Assembly (NCBI GenBank): GCA_027491415.1 | Contig: JAOZFH010000020.1 | Location: 1-40,147, forward strand | From: Thermoproteota archaeon | Lineage (GTDB): Archaea > Korarchaeota > Korarchaeia > Korarchaeales > Korarchaeaceae | Reading direction: 5' to 3' | DNA: 40,147 nucleotides | Part shown: piece by piece, positions 8,108 through 16,550 of the stretch | Numbering within the stretch: position 1 is the first letter of the stretch | How the letters are laid out: every line of letters starts with the position of its first letter | Program-made: the position numbers and the translations under genes | The notes under the pieces: model-generated | Seen by the model: the letters and a program-made list of their open reading frames with translations, nothing else | Told to the model about the DNA's origin: nothing | Databases searched by the model: none

Positions 8108-8989
8108 TTGGAGCTTGACAGGGTGAGGTTCGGGCCGGCGGGCTTCCCGATAGACGCCAGCAGGCAAGAGGCCTTCAAGTACCTAAAGAAGATCGGGCTC
8201 GACGCGATGGAGTATCAGGCGGTCCGCTCCGTCCCCAAGAAGGAGGAGACCCTGCTCGCCATCGGGGAGGATGCCGGGAAGCACGGGATTCTGCTGACCC
8301 TCCACGCCCCCTACGCCCTGAACCTGGCCGCTGAGGACGAGAAGAAGAGAGAGGGGAGCATAGAGAGGCTGTTCAGGGCCTGCCGGGCCGCCCACGTCAT
8401 GGGCGCAAGGCACGTCACCTTCCACCCGGGATACTACGGGGGCCTCGACCCCGCAGAGGCCCTGGAGAGGACTGTCGACGCCGTAGAGCGCGTGATAGCC
8501 ATGATGAGGGAAGCCGGCTTCGTGGTCGAGCTCGGACCCGAGACCACGGGGAAGCCCTCTCAGGTGGGCTCCCTGGAGGAGGTCATAGACCTGGCCCAGA
8601 GGTTCGACGAGGTCTGGCCCACGGTGGACTTCGCCCACCTACACGCCAGGGAGGGGGGCTCGATCAAGGGGAGGGAGGACTACGCCCGGATACTTGACCG
8701 CCTGGAGGAGGGCCTGGGGACGCTGGACGGGCTCGTGATCCACTTCTCCGAGATAGAGATGACCAAGTCGGGCGTCGGGGAGAGGATGCACCACGACCTG
8801 GGCTCCGGTTACGGGCCGGACTTCGAGCCCCTCGCGCGGGAGATGGCCGAGAGGGGCGTCAAGTGGGTCGTGATCTGCGAGACCCCCCTCCTCGAGAGGG
8901 ACGCCTTGAAGATGAAGGAGATCTACGAGAGGGTCTCCGGAGCCCGCCCCAGGGGGCGGGCGAGAGGCCGGAGACGGAGGCGGCGCTGA
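8108..8989 (+). CDS. Endonuclease IV-like TIM-barrel protein (AP endonuclease family 2)
   Basis: 293 residues. The sequence follows the endonuclease IV/xylose-isomerase-like TIM barrel: RFGPAGFPI at the first strand, LTLHAPYALNL, HVTFHPGYYGG, ELGPETTGK, PTVDFAHLHAR, and HFSEIEMTKSG then HHDLGSGYGPDF. These supply the His, Glu and Asp residues expected to bind a zinc cluster. Family members cut DNA at abasic sites. The Arg-rich C-terminal tail (from about residue 278) is unusual and could bind nucleic acid. TTG start with a TATA box upstream. Function inferred from fold and motifs; a divergent sugar isomerase is less likely. Confidence 0.82.
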   Translation: MELDRVRFGPAGFPIDASRQEAFKYLKKIGLDAMEYQAVRSVPKKEETLLAIGEDAGKHGILLTLHAPYALNLAAEDEKKREGSIERLFRACRAAHVMGARHVTFHPGYYGGLDPAEALERTVDAVERVIAMMREAGFVVELGPETTGKPSQVGSLEEVIDLAQRFDEVWPTVDFAHLHAREGGSIKGREDYARILDRLEEGLGTLDGLVIHFSEIEMTKSGVGERMHHDLGSGYGPDFEPLAREMAERGVKWVVICETPLLERDALKMKEIYERVSGARPRGRARGRRRRRR

Positions 8990-9619
8990 TCGAGCGCCTC
9001 CCCAGCGCCTTGAAGCATGCCAACATGAGCTGCGGGACCCCCGGCGCGGCGGCGTGGGACAGCGGGTCCAAGAATGGGACGGTCTTCAGCCCGATCCTGA
9101 GCCAGGAGTAGGCCGCGGAGTTCGCCGAGAAGGGGGAGCCGGAGATCAGGGACTCCACGCTTAGGGCGACCATCAGGGCGATCCCAACGACAGAAACGCA
9201 GCCCGGTCGCGTAACCCGCCTCCTGCTTATGAGCTCGGCCGACACTGGGTTTCTGTCGTCTTTTACCTGGTCGAAGACATCGTCGGCCCCCCACGTCATT
9301 GAGTGAGTACGCGAAGGCCGTGTACAGGAGCTTCGCCGCGTAGGCGAGGAGCGTCCTCAATCTCAGAAGGAGGCCTGGGGCCACGACCTCGATCATGGGA
9401 AACACGAGCGTCAGCTGGATGACCTATCCTCCGGCCCTAGACAGGCTCAAGGCCGCAGAAAAATACCTTGGGAATAGTAGCGGCCGCATCAAGCTATTTC
9501 ACGCGCACAGGCCAAGGGCGCGAGGTCGCACGGTAACAACGTTTCCTGACCCGGGCGGCCACCATATCTGCGATCGAACTCTCCAGTTCCCAGACGAGAT
9601 AAAAAGAGGGGAGAGGAGG
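8990..9619. other. No intact gene; degenerate sequence with an 11-bp inverted repeat
   Basis: Frames on both strands are short and interrupted. A plus-strand fragment at 9025-9110 ends at TAG and continues readable afterward, suggesting a decayed gene of unknown kind. An 11-bp inverted repeat, ACGACAGAAAC at 9187-9197 with GTTTCTGTCGT at 9249-9259, encloses 51 nt. Base composition falls toward AT near 9450-9600, where the reductase operon ends. Confidence 0.4.
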
Positions 9620-10576
9620 TCAAATCGCCGGCACCTGCAGGTAACCTGCGGAGAGGACGCAGTACCTCAGGGCCAGCCCGCCGATCAGCACCATGAGGCC
9701 GAGGAGGAGAGCAGTGTAGAGCTTCGACCTCTCGACCTCGTGAGGTCTGCTTAGGTAGCCGAGGATGATCGCGGCCGGTATCAGGAGGCCAACGACCACC
9801 ACTCCCAGGATGAAGACCGGCGCCAGCTCTCCGCTCAGGAGGAGGCTCACGGCCGCAGAGGAGCCGGCGGGGCCGTAGGACTCCACCAGCAGGTAGGTGA
9901 ACAGCACGACGATCTCGAAGAGGATCACGTAGCCGTCTAGCAGCGTCATCCTGTGCAGCGCCTCAGCGACCTCCCCTCCCTCCCCGGTCAGCTTCCCCCT
10001 GGACAGCAGCCACGGGGCCAAGACCACGTCATACGCCGCCAGCCCAGTAGATGCCGCCGAGACCAAGAACAGCAGCGGCAGAGCTGGCGTGTGCCAGAAC
10101 GGCACGGCCTCAACGATCCCTATCAGGATCCCGGTGTATATGGCGACCCCGACGCCCGCGATAGCCGCGAGTCCGCCGAGGAGGTTCATGACCCCCTCTC
10201 CGCTCCACTTGGAGGTGAGCGGCTTCAGAAAGCCGAGCGGGCCCTCCGTCAGCAGGGGTGCCGAGAACAGTACGGCGAACACGGTGAACAGCGTCAGTAG
10301 AAGAGACCCGATTACTATCCAAGAATCGAAGTTCAGCTTGGGACTGGTCAGCACCAGGTAGAACTTCTCCGGGTGCTCGAGGTCGAGGATGAGGGCTAGG
10401 ATGCCAACTATCACCGAGACTATGCCCACCAGCGATCCGGCGGCGACGACCTTTCCGCTCCCCTTCCTCCTCCAGATGAGGTAGGACGCCACGAAGGCCA
10501 TGGACCCGAGTCCACCCAGGAACAGGTAGATTGCTATGAGGGGGCCCCAGAAGGTCTGCCTTATCAACTCATACAT
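9620..10576 (-). CDS. NrfD/PsrC-type integral membrane subunit
   Basis: 318 residues with about nine to ten transmembrane helices. It begins MYELIRQTFWGPLIAIYLFLGGLGSMAFVAS and contains DLEHPEKFYLVL, both standard for NrfD/PsrC. This family anchors polysulfide, thiosulfate, nitrite or similar reductases and passes electrons between quinol and the Fe-S subunit. Start ATG 10576 is chosen because GAGGTGAT precedes it by about 4-5 nt; a GTG at 10585 overlapping the upstream stop is possible. Last gene of the three-gene operon. Confidence 0.92.
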   Translation of the reverse strand: MYELIRQTFWGPLIAIYLFLGGLGSMAFVASYLIWRRKGSGKVVAAGSLVGIVSVIVGILALILDLEHPEKFYLVLTSPKLNFDSWIVIGSLLLTLFTVFAVLFSAPLLTEGPLGFLKPLTSKWSGEGVMNLLGGLAAIAGVGVAIYTGILIGIVEAVPFWHTPALPLLFLVSAASTGLAAYDVVLAPWLLSRGKLTGEGGEVAEALHRMTLLDGYVILFEIVVLFTYLLVESYGPAGSSAAVSLLLSGELAPVFILGVVVVGLLIPAAIILGYLSRPHEVERSKLYTALLLGLMVLIGGLALRYCVLSAGYLQVPAI

Positions 10577-10581
10577 TCGGA

Positions 10582-11151
<570 letters not shown>

Positions 11152-11161
11152 AACCACCTCC

Positions 11162-13708
11162 TCATCCCACCCTGTAGACCCTCACCACCGCGTCTTGGTC
11201 GGCTGAGGAGCCAGACGGATCACTGTAGTTGGCGTAAACCGGCTTTATAGCCCCGTCGGCTGGTGCGAAGCCGTGGGACGACATGAACGGCGAGAGCTGG
11301 GCCAGCCCGTGCGGGACGAAGACGCAGCCCGGCCTGATCATGTTGGTCACGTGGACTCTGCCCTTCACCCTCGCCGGCGACGCCTCTACGAACTCCCCGT
11401 CCCCGGGGCTGTAGAAGCACCTGACGGCCTCGACGATCACCTCGTCTCCCTCCGTCACGCCCAACCTCGCGGCGGCCTCTGGGTGCAGCCAGATCCTGTT
11501 GGCGTGGTGCTTCTCGAGAACCCACCTAACGGCCTCGACGTTGACATTCTTGGCGTGCCTGTTCATGGCGAACACGCTGGAGACGAGGATGAACTCGCCG
11601 TCTCCCAGATCCCCGACGGTGAACTCGTCGCGCCAGGTCGGCAGCGGGTTGTATCCGTTCTCCAGGAGCATGATCGGGTAGATCTCGATCTTCCCGCTCG
11701 CTGTGCCGATCGAGGAGAGGTACTTGGGCTTCCACTCGACGCTGATCACCTTCTTTTCCCTGAGCTCGTCCAGCGTGATCTGAACGCCGTACTTCTTCGA
11801 GTAGGACTCTATCTGCCTCTGTAGCTTCTCATCCTTGGAGATCACCATGGACTCCGGCAGATACTCGGCCTTGAGGGTCTCCTCATCGATGCCGAGCTTG
11901 GCCCCTATCCTGAAAGCCAGCTCCTTGAATATGGAGCTGTTGCCCTTCGTGTCCGGGAACGGGTCGGAGACGCCCTCTATCCAGTTGATCCTGGCGGTTA
12001 TGTCGAAGGACTTGGAGAACCCTATGCCGCTTGAGCTGTAGAAGGTCCTGTCGGGCAGGACGTAGTCGGCCAGGGTGGCCATCTCGTCCGGGTAGATGTT
12101 GATGTTCACCACGATGCCCCCGTTCTCGACGACGTGCCTGATCGCCTCCTCGACGAGCCTGTAGTTCATGGTGGACGCGAGGCTCTGGGCGGCTATGATC
12201 AGCACCTTGACAGGGTAGGGGTCGTCGTGGAGGATGTTGTACCAAACCTTCTGGTAGAGGCCCTCCTTGGTGTATTTGTGGTAGACGGAGAACCTCTCGC
12301 CCTCGTCGATGATCTTGCCCCTGTACTCGTCGGGTATCGGGTACAGCGTGGCGAAGCTCTTCTTGGCCTTGGTGCTCACGACCTTGGCGATCGCCCCCTT
12401 CGCCGTCCTGTTGAAGACCCACCCTCCCCTGACCTCCACGTTTCCGGTCAGCGCCATCAGGATGGCGGCCGCCTTCAGGGCCTCGACTCCCTGACCTCTG
12501 TTCGGCCCGAGGCCGCCGTCCCTCTTCCAGTAGGGGATGCAGGCGGGCTTGGTGAACGCGAACTCCCTGGCTATCTCCACTATCTTCTCCGCGGGAACTC
12601 CGCTCTTCTCCGAGGCCCACTCTGGGGTGTACTGGCTCACGCCGTCCGCGATGAACTTCAGGGCGGTCTTGACGGCCCTGCCCTCGTGCTCGCCATTCCA
12701 CATCAGGGCCGGCCTCATCGCCTCGTCCGCTGGGACGACGGAGCCGGAGGCCTCGTCGTACACGAGGAACCTGCCCTCATCGTCCTTGACGGGTGCCCCG
12801 CTCTGGTCGACCAGGTGCGGGCCGTTGGTGTACTTCCTGACGAACTCCTCGTCGTAGAGCCCCTCGGAGAGGACGACGTTGAGCATCGCCATGAGGACGG
12901 CCGCATCGGTCCCGGGCTTGATGGGTATCCACTCGTCCGCCAGGTTGGCCGTAGCGGAGAGCCTGGGGTCGAACACGATCACCCTGGCCCCCCTCCTCCT
13001 TGCCTCAGCGAACTCCCACACGAACGGGTTCTTCGACTTGCCCGGCATGTCGTGGCCGAACGAGAGGATGAGCTTCGAGTGCTCGAAGTCGGCGATCGGG
13101 AGCCCGCCGCCGAACATGGGCTTTACGACGGCGTCCCGAGTCGAGTGGCAGGTGGTGTGGTGCTTGACCACGTTTGGCGTGCCGATGAGCGAGGCGAGGT
13201 CCTTACCCTTGCCGTGCCCGATGAACACCACCGAATGGGGCCCGAACTCTCGGATGGCCCAGGCTATCTTCTCGGCGATTTCGTCCAGGGCCTGGTCCCA
13301 GGAGACCTCGACCCAGCCGGGGTCCACGACCCCGACCACAGCGCCGTTCTCGTCGTACTTCAGGCCCCTCTCTTGATTCGTCCTTTTGAGGGGCTTCTTC
13401 AGCCTGTCCGGGTCGTAGAGTATCCTGAACGAGGTTCTCCCCTTAATGCACGGTCTGCCGTGGGAGACCCAGTCCCGAGGGTCGCCTTCGATTTTCACGA
13501 TCCTGCCGTCTTCGTTCAGGTGCGCCACCAGTACGCATCCGGCGCCGCAGACGCCGCACTTGATGTACCGAGTCCCTCCGGCCTGCGTGAGGTCCTCCCC
13601 GACCTCGGTGAGGGTCCTCAGGACGGCCCTGCCGGGGCCACTCCCGACCAGGCTGAGCGCCCCGGTCACTCCAGCGGCCTTCAGGAAGCCACGTCTTGTC
13701 ATTCTCAT
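11162..13708 (-). CDS. Molybdopterin oxidoreductase catalytic subunit, polysulfide/thiosulfate-reductase type
   Basis: 848 residues. A twin-arginine signal, TRRGFLKAAGVTGAL (Arg5, Arg6), predicts export as a folded complex. The N-terminal [4Fe-4S] site uses Cys51, Cys54, Cys58 and Cys87. The likely Mo/W ligand is Cys187 in HHTTCHSTRD, the position that is Cys in PsrA/PhsA-type enzymes. Domains continue with SFGHDMPGKSKNPF and FDPRLSATANLADEWIPIKPGTD, then a C-terminal dinucleotide-binding barrel (VSSVFAMNRHAKN onward). With its membrane and Fe-S partners it should reduce an external sulfur compound with quinol. Tetrathionate, thiosulfate, polysulfide or arsenic substrates cannot be told apart by reading. 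First gene of the operon. Confidence 0.92.
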   Translation of the reverse strand: MRMTRRGFLKAAGVTGALSLVGSGPGRAVLRTLTEVGEDLTQAGGTRYIKCGVCGAGCVLVAHLNEDGRIVKIEGDPRDWVSHGRPCIKGRTSFRILYDPDRLKKPLKRTNQERGLKYDENGAVVGVVDPGWVEVSWDQALDEIAEKIAWAIREFGPHSVVFIGHGKGKDLASLIGTPNVVKHHTTCHSTRDAVVKPMFGGGLPIADFEHSKLILSFGHDMPGKSKNPFVWEFAEARRRGARVIVFDPRLSATANLADEWIPIKPGTDAAVLMAMLNVVLSEGLYDEEFVRKYTNGPHLVDQSGAPVKDDEGRFLVYDEASGSVVPADEAMRPALMWNGEHEGRAVKTALKFIADGVSQYTPEWASEKSGVPAEKIVEIAREFAFTKPACIPYWKRDGGLGPNRGQGVEALKAAAILMALTGNVEVRGGWVFNRTAKGAIAKVVSTKAKKSFATLYPIPDEYRGKIIDEGERFSVYHKYTKEGLYQKVWYNILHDDPYPVKVLIIAAQSLASTMNYRLVEEAIRHVVENGGIVVNINIYPDEMATLADYVLPDRTFYSSSGIGFSKSFDITARINWIEGVSDPFPDTKGNSSIFKELAFRIGAKLGIDEETLKAEYLPESMVISKDEKLQRQIESYSKKYGVQITLDELREKKVISVEWKPKYLSSIGTASGKIEIYPIMLLENGYNPLPTWRDEFTVGDLGDGEFILVSSVFAMNRHAKNVNVEAVRWVLEKHHANRIWLHPEAAARLGVTEGDEVIVEAVRCFYSPGDGEFVEASPARVKGRVHVTNMIRPGCVFVPHGLAQLSPFMSSHGFAPADGAIKPVYANYSDPSGSSADQDAVVRVYRVG

Positions 13709-13759
13709 TCAGATCACCTCCCCTCTCGTGCCGGGGGGCGGCGCGGCTAATACTGATCA

Positions 13760-13850
13760 AATATAACTATTGCAAGTAATTTTACCGTTAGAAATAAAAG
13801 GCAGTTATAGAACTATTTTTACGAAAACTACGTAGTTTTAGGTTTTCGTT
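13760..13850 (-). promoter_or_regulatory. AT-rich promoter of the reductase operon with nested palindromes
   Basis: This is the most AT-rich stretch of the left half. It includes a 16-bp perfect palindrome, AAAACTACGTAGTTTT, at 13824-13839. Around it lies a second inverted repeat, ACGAAAAC at 13821-13828 and GTTTTCGT at 13842-13849. TATA-like candidates between 13760 and 13815 lie downstream of the palindromes for leftward transcription, so the palindromes are placed like an upstream activator or repressor site. Confidence 0.6.
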
Positions 13851-14316
13851 GATGATGAAGGAGCCGGCTTCTAGCGAACTTATTGGCGCGTCAGGACGTT
13901 ATTCCTACCGGAGAAAACGCGCTAACTTGGCAGATTCCCTTGGGAGTCGCGCTCGAATGAGATAACCCAGTTATACCGAGTCGGAGAGCGATATCCTGGG
14001 GTCCCTGACTGCACCTCTCATGCAAAATTCCCAGTTTAGCGAGACAAGGTTACCCAAGCTTATCGAGGGCTCTCAGAGCGTTAGCAACGATCGCCTTGGG
14101 TGCCGTCGGGGCGGGCCGTTGCCCAACCGCAACGGGACGCCTCCGAAGCACAGCGGGACACATGCTCCGTTACATCGTTCGAGACCTGACGAAGCGGCTT
14201 ATCCTTTGGATTCAAGCGAGCTCATTCCTTTACAGTGACCCACGCCCCCACGACAGCCCCGATCGCCCGGGGGGCGCTTCAATAATTCTCCCCCCTCGTC
14301 TCGGTGGGCGACCGAC
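13851..14316. other. No convincing gene; promoter for the 14317 gene at its right end
   Basis: Two overlapping open frames here (14020-14238 and 14096-14383) lack ribosome sites and recognisable products, and codon use differs from that of neighbours. At 14279-14287, TTCAATAATTC is a TATA-like island about 30 nt before the ATG at 14317, implying a leaderless or nearly leaderless transcript. Confidence 0.4.
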
Positions 14317-15678
14317 ATGTGCAGGAGAAGGCTCCACTTGGTGGCGGCGCCGACCCTCTTGGTCGTCACCGTCGGGTTCCTGATCCTCCTCTCGCCGCAG
14401 TTTACAGACGTCAGGGTTGCGATCGGCCTACCGAAGCACCTCCCGGGCTCGAGGTTCAACTCGACCATTGGGGCGGCCGAGATCCTGGCGCCCGGGGAGG
14501 CTGGCGAGGAGTACCTCGGGAGGCTGACCTTCGCATACCACGCGGTCTTCGCAACCCTGCTGTACGCCACCCTCGTGCCGGCGGTCAGAACCCTGGATGA
14601 GCGCCTCAGGAGGTCTATCCTGTCACTTGCCGGCGCCGGAGCCGTGGCAACGGCCCTCGGGGGCTTGGCCTATGCCTACGGCGGCGGGTTCCTCTGGCAC
14701 GGGACCTTCGTGGCGGGCCTTGCGTTCCTCTTCTGCTCCGGCGTCCTCTTCCTGCTCAACCTCAGAACGCCGGACCTGGTCTGGGTCAACCTGGCCGTCA
14801 CGGTCCTCCTGATGATGGTGGGCGGGCTCATCGGCGGCTGGCTGGGATCCAGCTTCATGGAACACAGGCCGGAGTTCCTCGAGGCTCTCGCCAAGGCGAG
14901 GTTCAACCCGGACCTGGCTGAAGAGAACATCTTCTGGAGGGCTCTGACGGCCCACGAGCACGCGATGGTGGCGCTGGCCCTCACGGCGGTCTTCCTCGTG
15001 GGACTGAGCTTCTTGGACGTTCCAGAGACCCGGTCCGGGAGGTGGAGCATGTACTTCGTCTTGGTCGGCCAGGTCCTCACGGCGTCGGCGAGCTTCGCCG
15101 TCTGGTTGGCGGGGAAGGTGGCGCACCTGGTCATTACCCCGGCCGCCCTCCTCCTTGTGGTGGCGACCACTGCCGCCGGCCTCGCGTCCAAGGGTCCGAG
15201 GCACCTCAGGCTTGGGCTCGTCGCCGGGAACCTCGTCCTGTGGGCCTCAGTGATAGTGCCGGGCGCGCTGGTGGCCGCGAGCCTCAGGAAGCCGCTGTTC
15301 TTCGATCCGCCCTTCAGGGACCCAGCCTGGGACTGGGCGGAGCTCGCCTTCAACGTGGGGCACTGGCACATCCTCCTGGGGCTCTGGGGAGCGGTCCTCC
15401 TCTTCGTTTACGCGCACTGGCCCGAGGACCTCACGAGCTCAAGCCTCGCGAGGCTGGCCCTCTGGCTGGCGATGGGTGGGTTCGCCGTCGCAGCCGTCTC
15501 GGTCAACCTGTACATGCTGGCCAACCCGCCGGGCCCGTACAGCCCGAACCCGTACGATAACATCTACCTCAGGTACCTAGTCGAGCCGGGCCTCGTCGCC
15601 ATGTCCCTAGGAGTGGCGCTGGGATACCTCACCCTGCTGGCGAGGGAGTTCGGCCTCGGTCACGAGCCTGAGGACTGA
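14317..15678 (+). CDS. Twelve-helix membrane protein resembling heme-copper oxidase/NO reductase subunit I
   Basis: 453 residues, with about 12 hydrophobic helices by inspection, the number in heme-copper oxidase subunit I. Helix 2 has a single His (His75, LTFAYHAVF) where the low-spin heme ligand is expected. Helix 10 reads VGHWHILLGLWGAVLLFVYAHW, with His349 and His351 spaced like the paired heme ligands of oxidases and NO reductases. Helix 6 has AHEHAMV (His213, His215), but the HPEVY/HH copper ligands of classical oxidases are not evident, and the His pair of helix 7 is missing. It may be a divergent NO/O2 reductase or a non-catalytic heme protein. Next genes encode an ODP protein and a hemerythrin-type sensor. 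Confidence 0.5.
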   Translation: MCRRRLHLVAAPTLLVVTVGFLILLSPQFTDVRVAIGLPKHLPGSRFNSTIGAAEILAPGEAGEEYLGRLTFAYHAVFATLLYATLVPAVRTLDERLRRSILSLAGAGAVATALGGLAYAYGGGFLWHGTFVAGLAFLFCSGVLFLLNLRTPDLVWVNLAVTVLLMMVGGLIGGWLGSSFMEHRPEFLEALAKARFNPDLAEENIFWRALTAHEHAMVALALTAVFLVGLSFLDVPETRSGRWSMYFVLVGQVLTASASFAVWLAGKVAHLVITPAALLLVVATTAAGLASKGPRHLRLGLVAGNLVLWASVIVPGALVAASLRKPLFFDPPFRDPAWDWAELAFNVGHWHILLGLWGAVLLFVYAHWPEDLTSSSLARLALWLAMGGFAVAAVSVNLYMLANPPGPYSPNPYDNIYLRYLVEPGLVAMSLGVALGYLTLLAREFGLGHEPED

Positions 15679-15683
15679 GGTTC

Positions 15684-15709
15684 GCCGCCCGGCCGCGCGG
15701 CCGGGCGGC
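15684..15709. terminator. 26-bp perfect GC palindrome after the 14317 gene
   Basis: Starting 6 nt after the stop codon, a perfect palindrome with 13-bp arms (GCCGCCCGGCCGC and its complement) would form a very stable hairpin. It is probably a 3'-end stabiliser or terminator; no T run follows closely. Confidence 0.5.
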
Positions 15710-15782
15710 CCATGAAAACCCAAACAGAGCCTCGTTCGAGTCGAGCAAACCTTTTTTGGCCCCTCAACTCCGCCAGCCTGCC

Positions 15783-16520
15783 ATGCCGGTTCTCCACTCC
15801 TCTGGAGATCACGCCGTCCACTACTTCCGGGATCTGACACCCAAGGGGGCTGTTCAGGCCAACCAGTACGCCGTGGTCGACTCGGGGGAGGCAATGCTCC
15901 TGGACCCGGGCGGGAGGCTGGTGTTCAAGAGGCTCCTCGGCGAGGCTGGTAGGGCGTTCCCAATAGGGCGGCTGAGGGCCGTCTTCGTCTCCCACCAGGA
16001 CCCAGACGTCGTCGCGGCCCTGCCGTCCTGGGTTCTTGTGGCCGGAGACGTGAGGGTCTACGCCCCGGCGGCGTGGACGAGGTTCCTACCCCACATGTTC
16101 TCGGAGAGGCCCGAGTGGGACTTCGTGGTGGAGGTCCCCGACGAGGGCTCGGAGATCCCACTGGGAAAGGTGACCTTGAGGGCCATACCTGCGCACTTCC
16201 TCCACTCGGCGGCCAACTTCTCACTCTATGACCCTGAGTCCAAGATCCTGTTCAGCGGGGATGTTGGGGCGTCGATCATACCGCCGGAGGAGGACTCGGA
16301 CTTTGCGGGCGACTTTGAGTCCCACTTGAGGTACATGGAGGGCTTCCACAGGAGATACATGGCCTCCTCGAGGGCCTGCAGGAGGTGGGTCTCCCTAGTA
16401 AGGGAGCTGGACGTGGAGGTAATCGCGCCCCAGCACGGGGCGATAATAAGGGGGAGGGACAACGTGCAGAGGTTCCTGGACTGGCTGGAGGGACTGGAGT
16501 GCGGCGTCGACCTGCTCTGA
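15783..16520 (+). CDS. ODP-type (oxygen-binding diiron) metallo-beta-lactamase-fold protein
   Basis: 245 residues. The lactamase-fold core has SHQDPDV in place of HxHxDH, then HFLHSAANFSLYD, FSGDVGAS and APQHGAIIRG. These supply His, Asp and bridging Asp ligands in the pattern of the diiron domain of flavodiiron proteins and bacterial ODP sensors. No flavodoxin domain follows. Family members reduce or sense O2 or NO. ATG 15783 is chosen because a TATA-like TTTTTTGG lies about 30 nt upstream (15748-15755). The location between a heme-copper-like protein and a hemerythrin protein supports an oxygen/NO role. Confidence 0.85.
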   Translation: MPVLHSSGDHAVHYFRDLTPKGAVQANQYAVVDSGEAMLLDPGGRLVFKRLLGEAGRAFPIGRLRAVFVSHQDPDVVAALPSWVLVAGDVRVYAPAAWTRFLPHMFSERPEWDFVVEVPDEGSEIPLGKVTLRAIPAHFLHSAANFSLYDPESKILFSGDVGASIIPPEEDSDFAGDFESHLRYMEGFHRRYMASSRACRRWVSLVRELDVEVIAPQHGAIIRGRDNVQRFLDWLEGLECGVDLL

Positions 16521-16550
16521 CTACCACGGTAGGCCGGGGGACGCCGCTGG

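Noticed and set aside
8859-9405. Two overlapping minus-strand frames of 146 and 160 residues
   Set aside because: They overlap the end of the endonuclease IV-like gene and a region of broken frames, have no ribosome site and no recognisable motif.
14020-14383. Plus-strand frames of 72 and 95 residues before the heme-copper-like gene
   Set aside because: No ribosome site, mutually overlapping, composition unlike neighbours; a promoter lies within the second.
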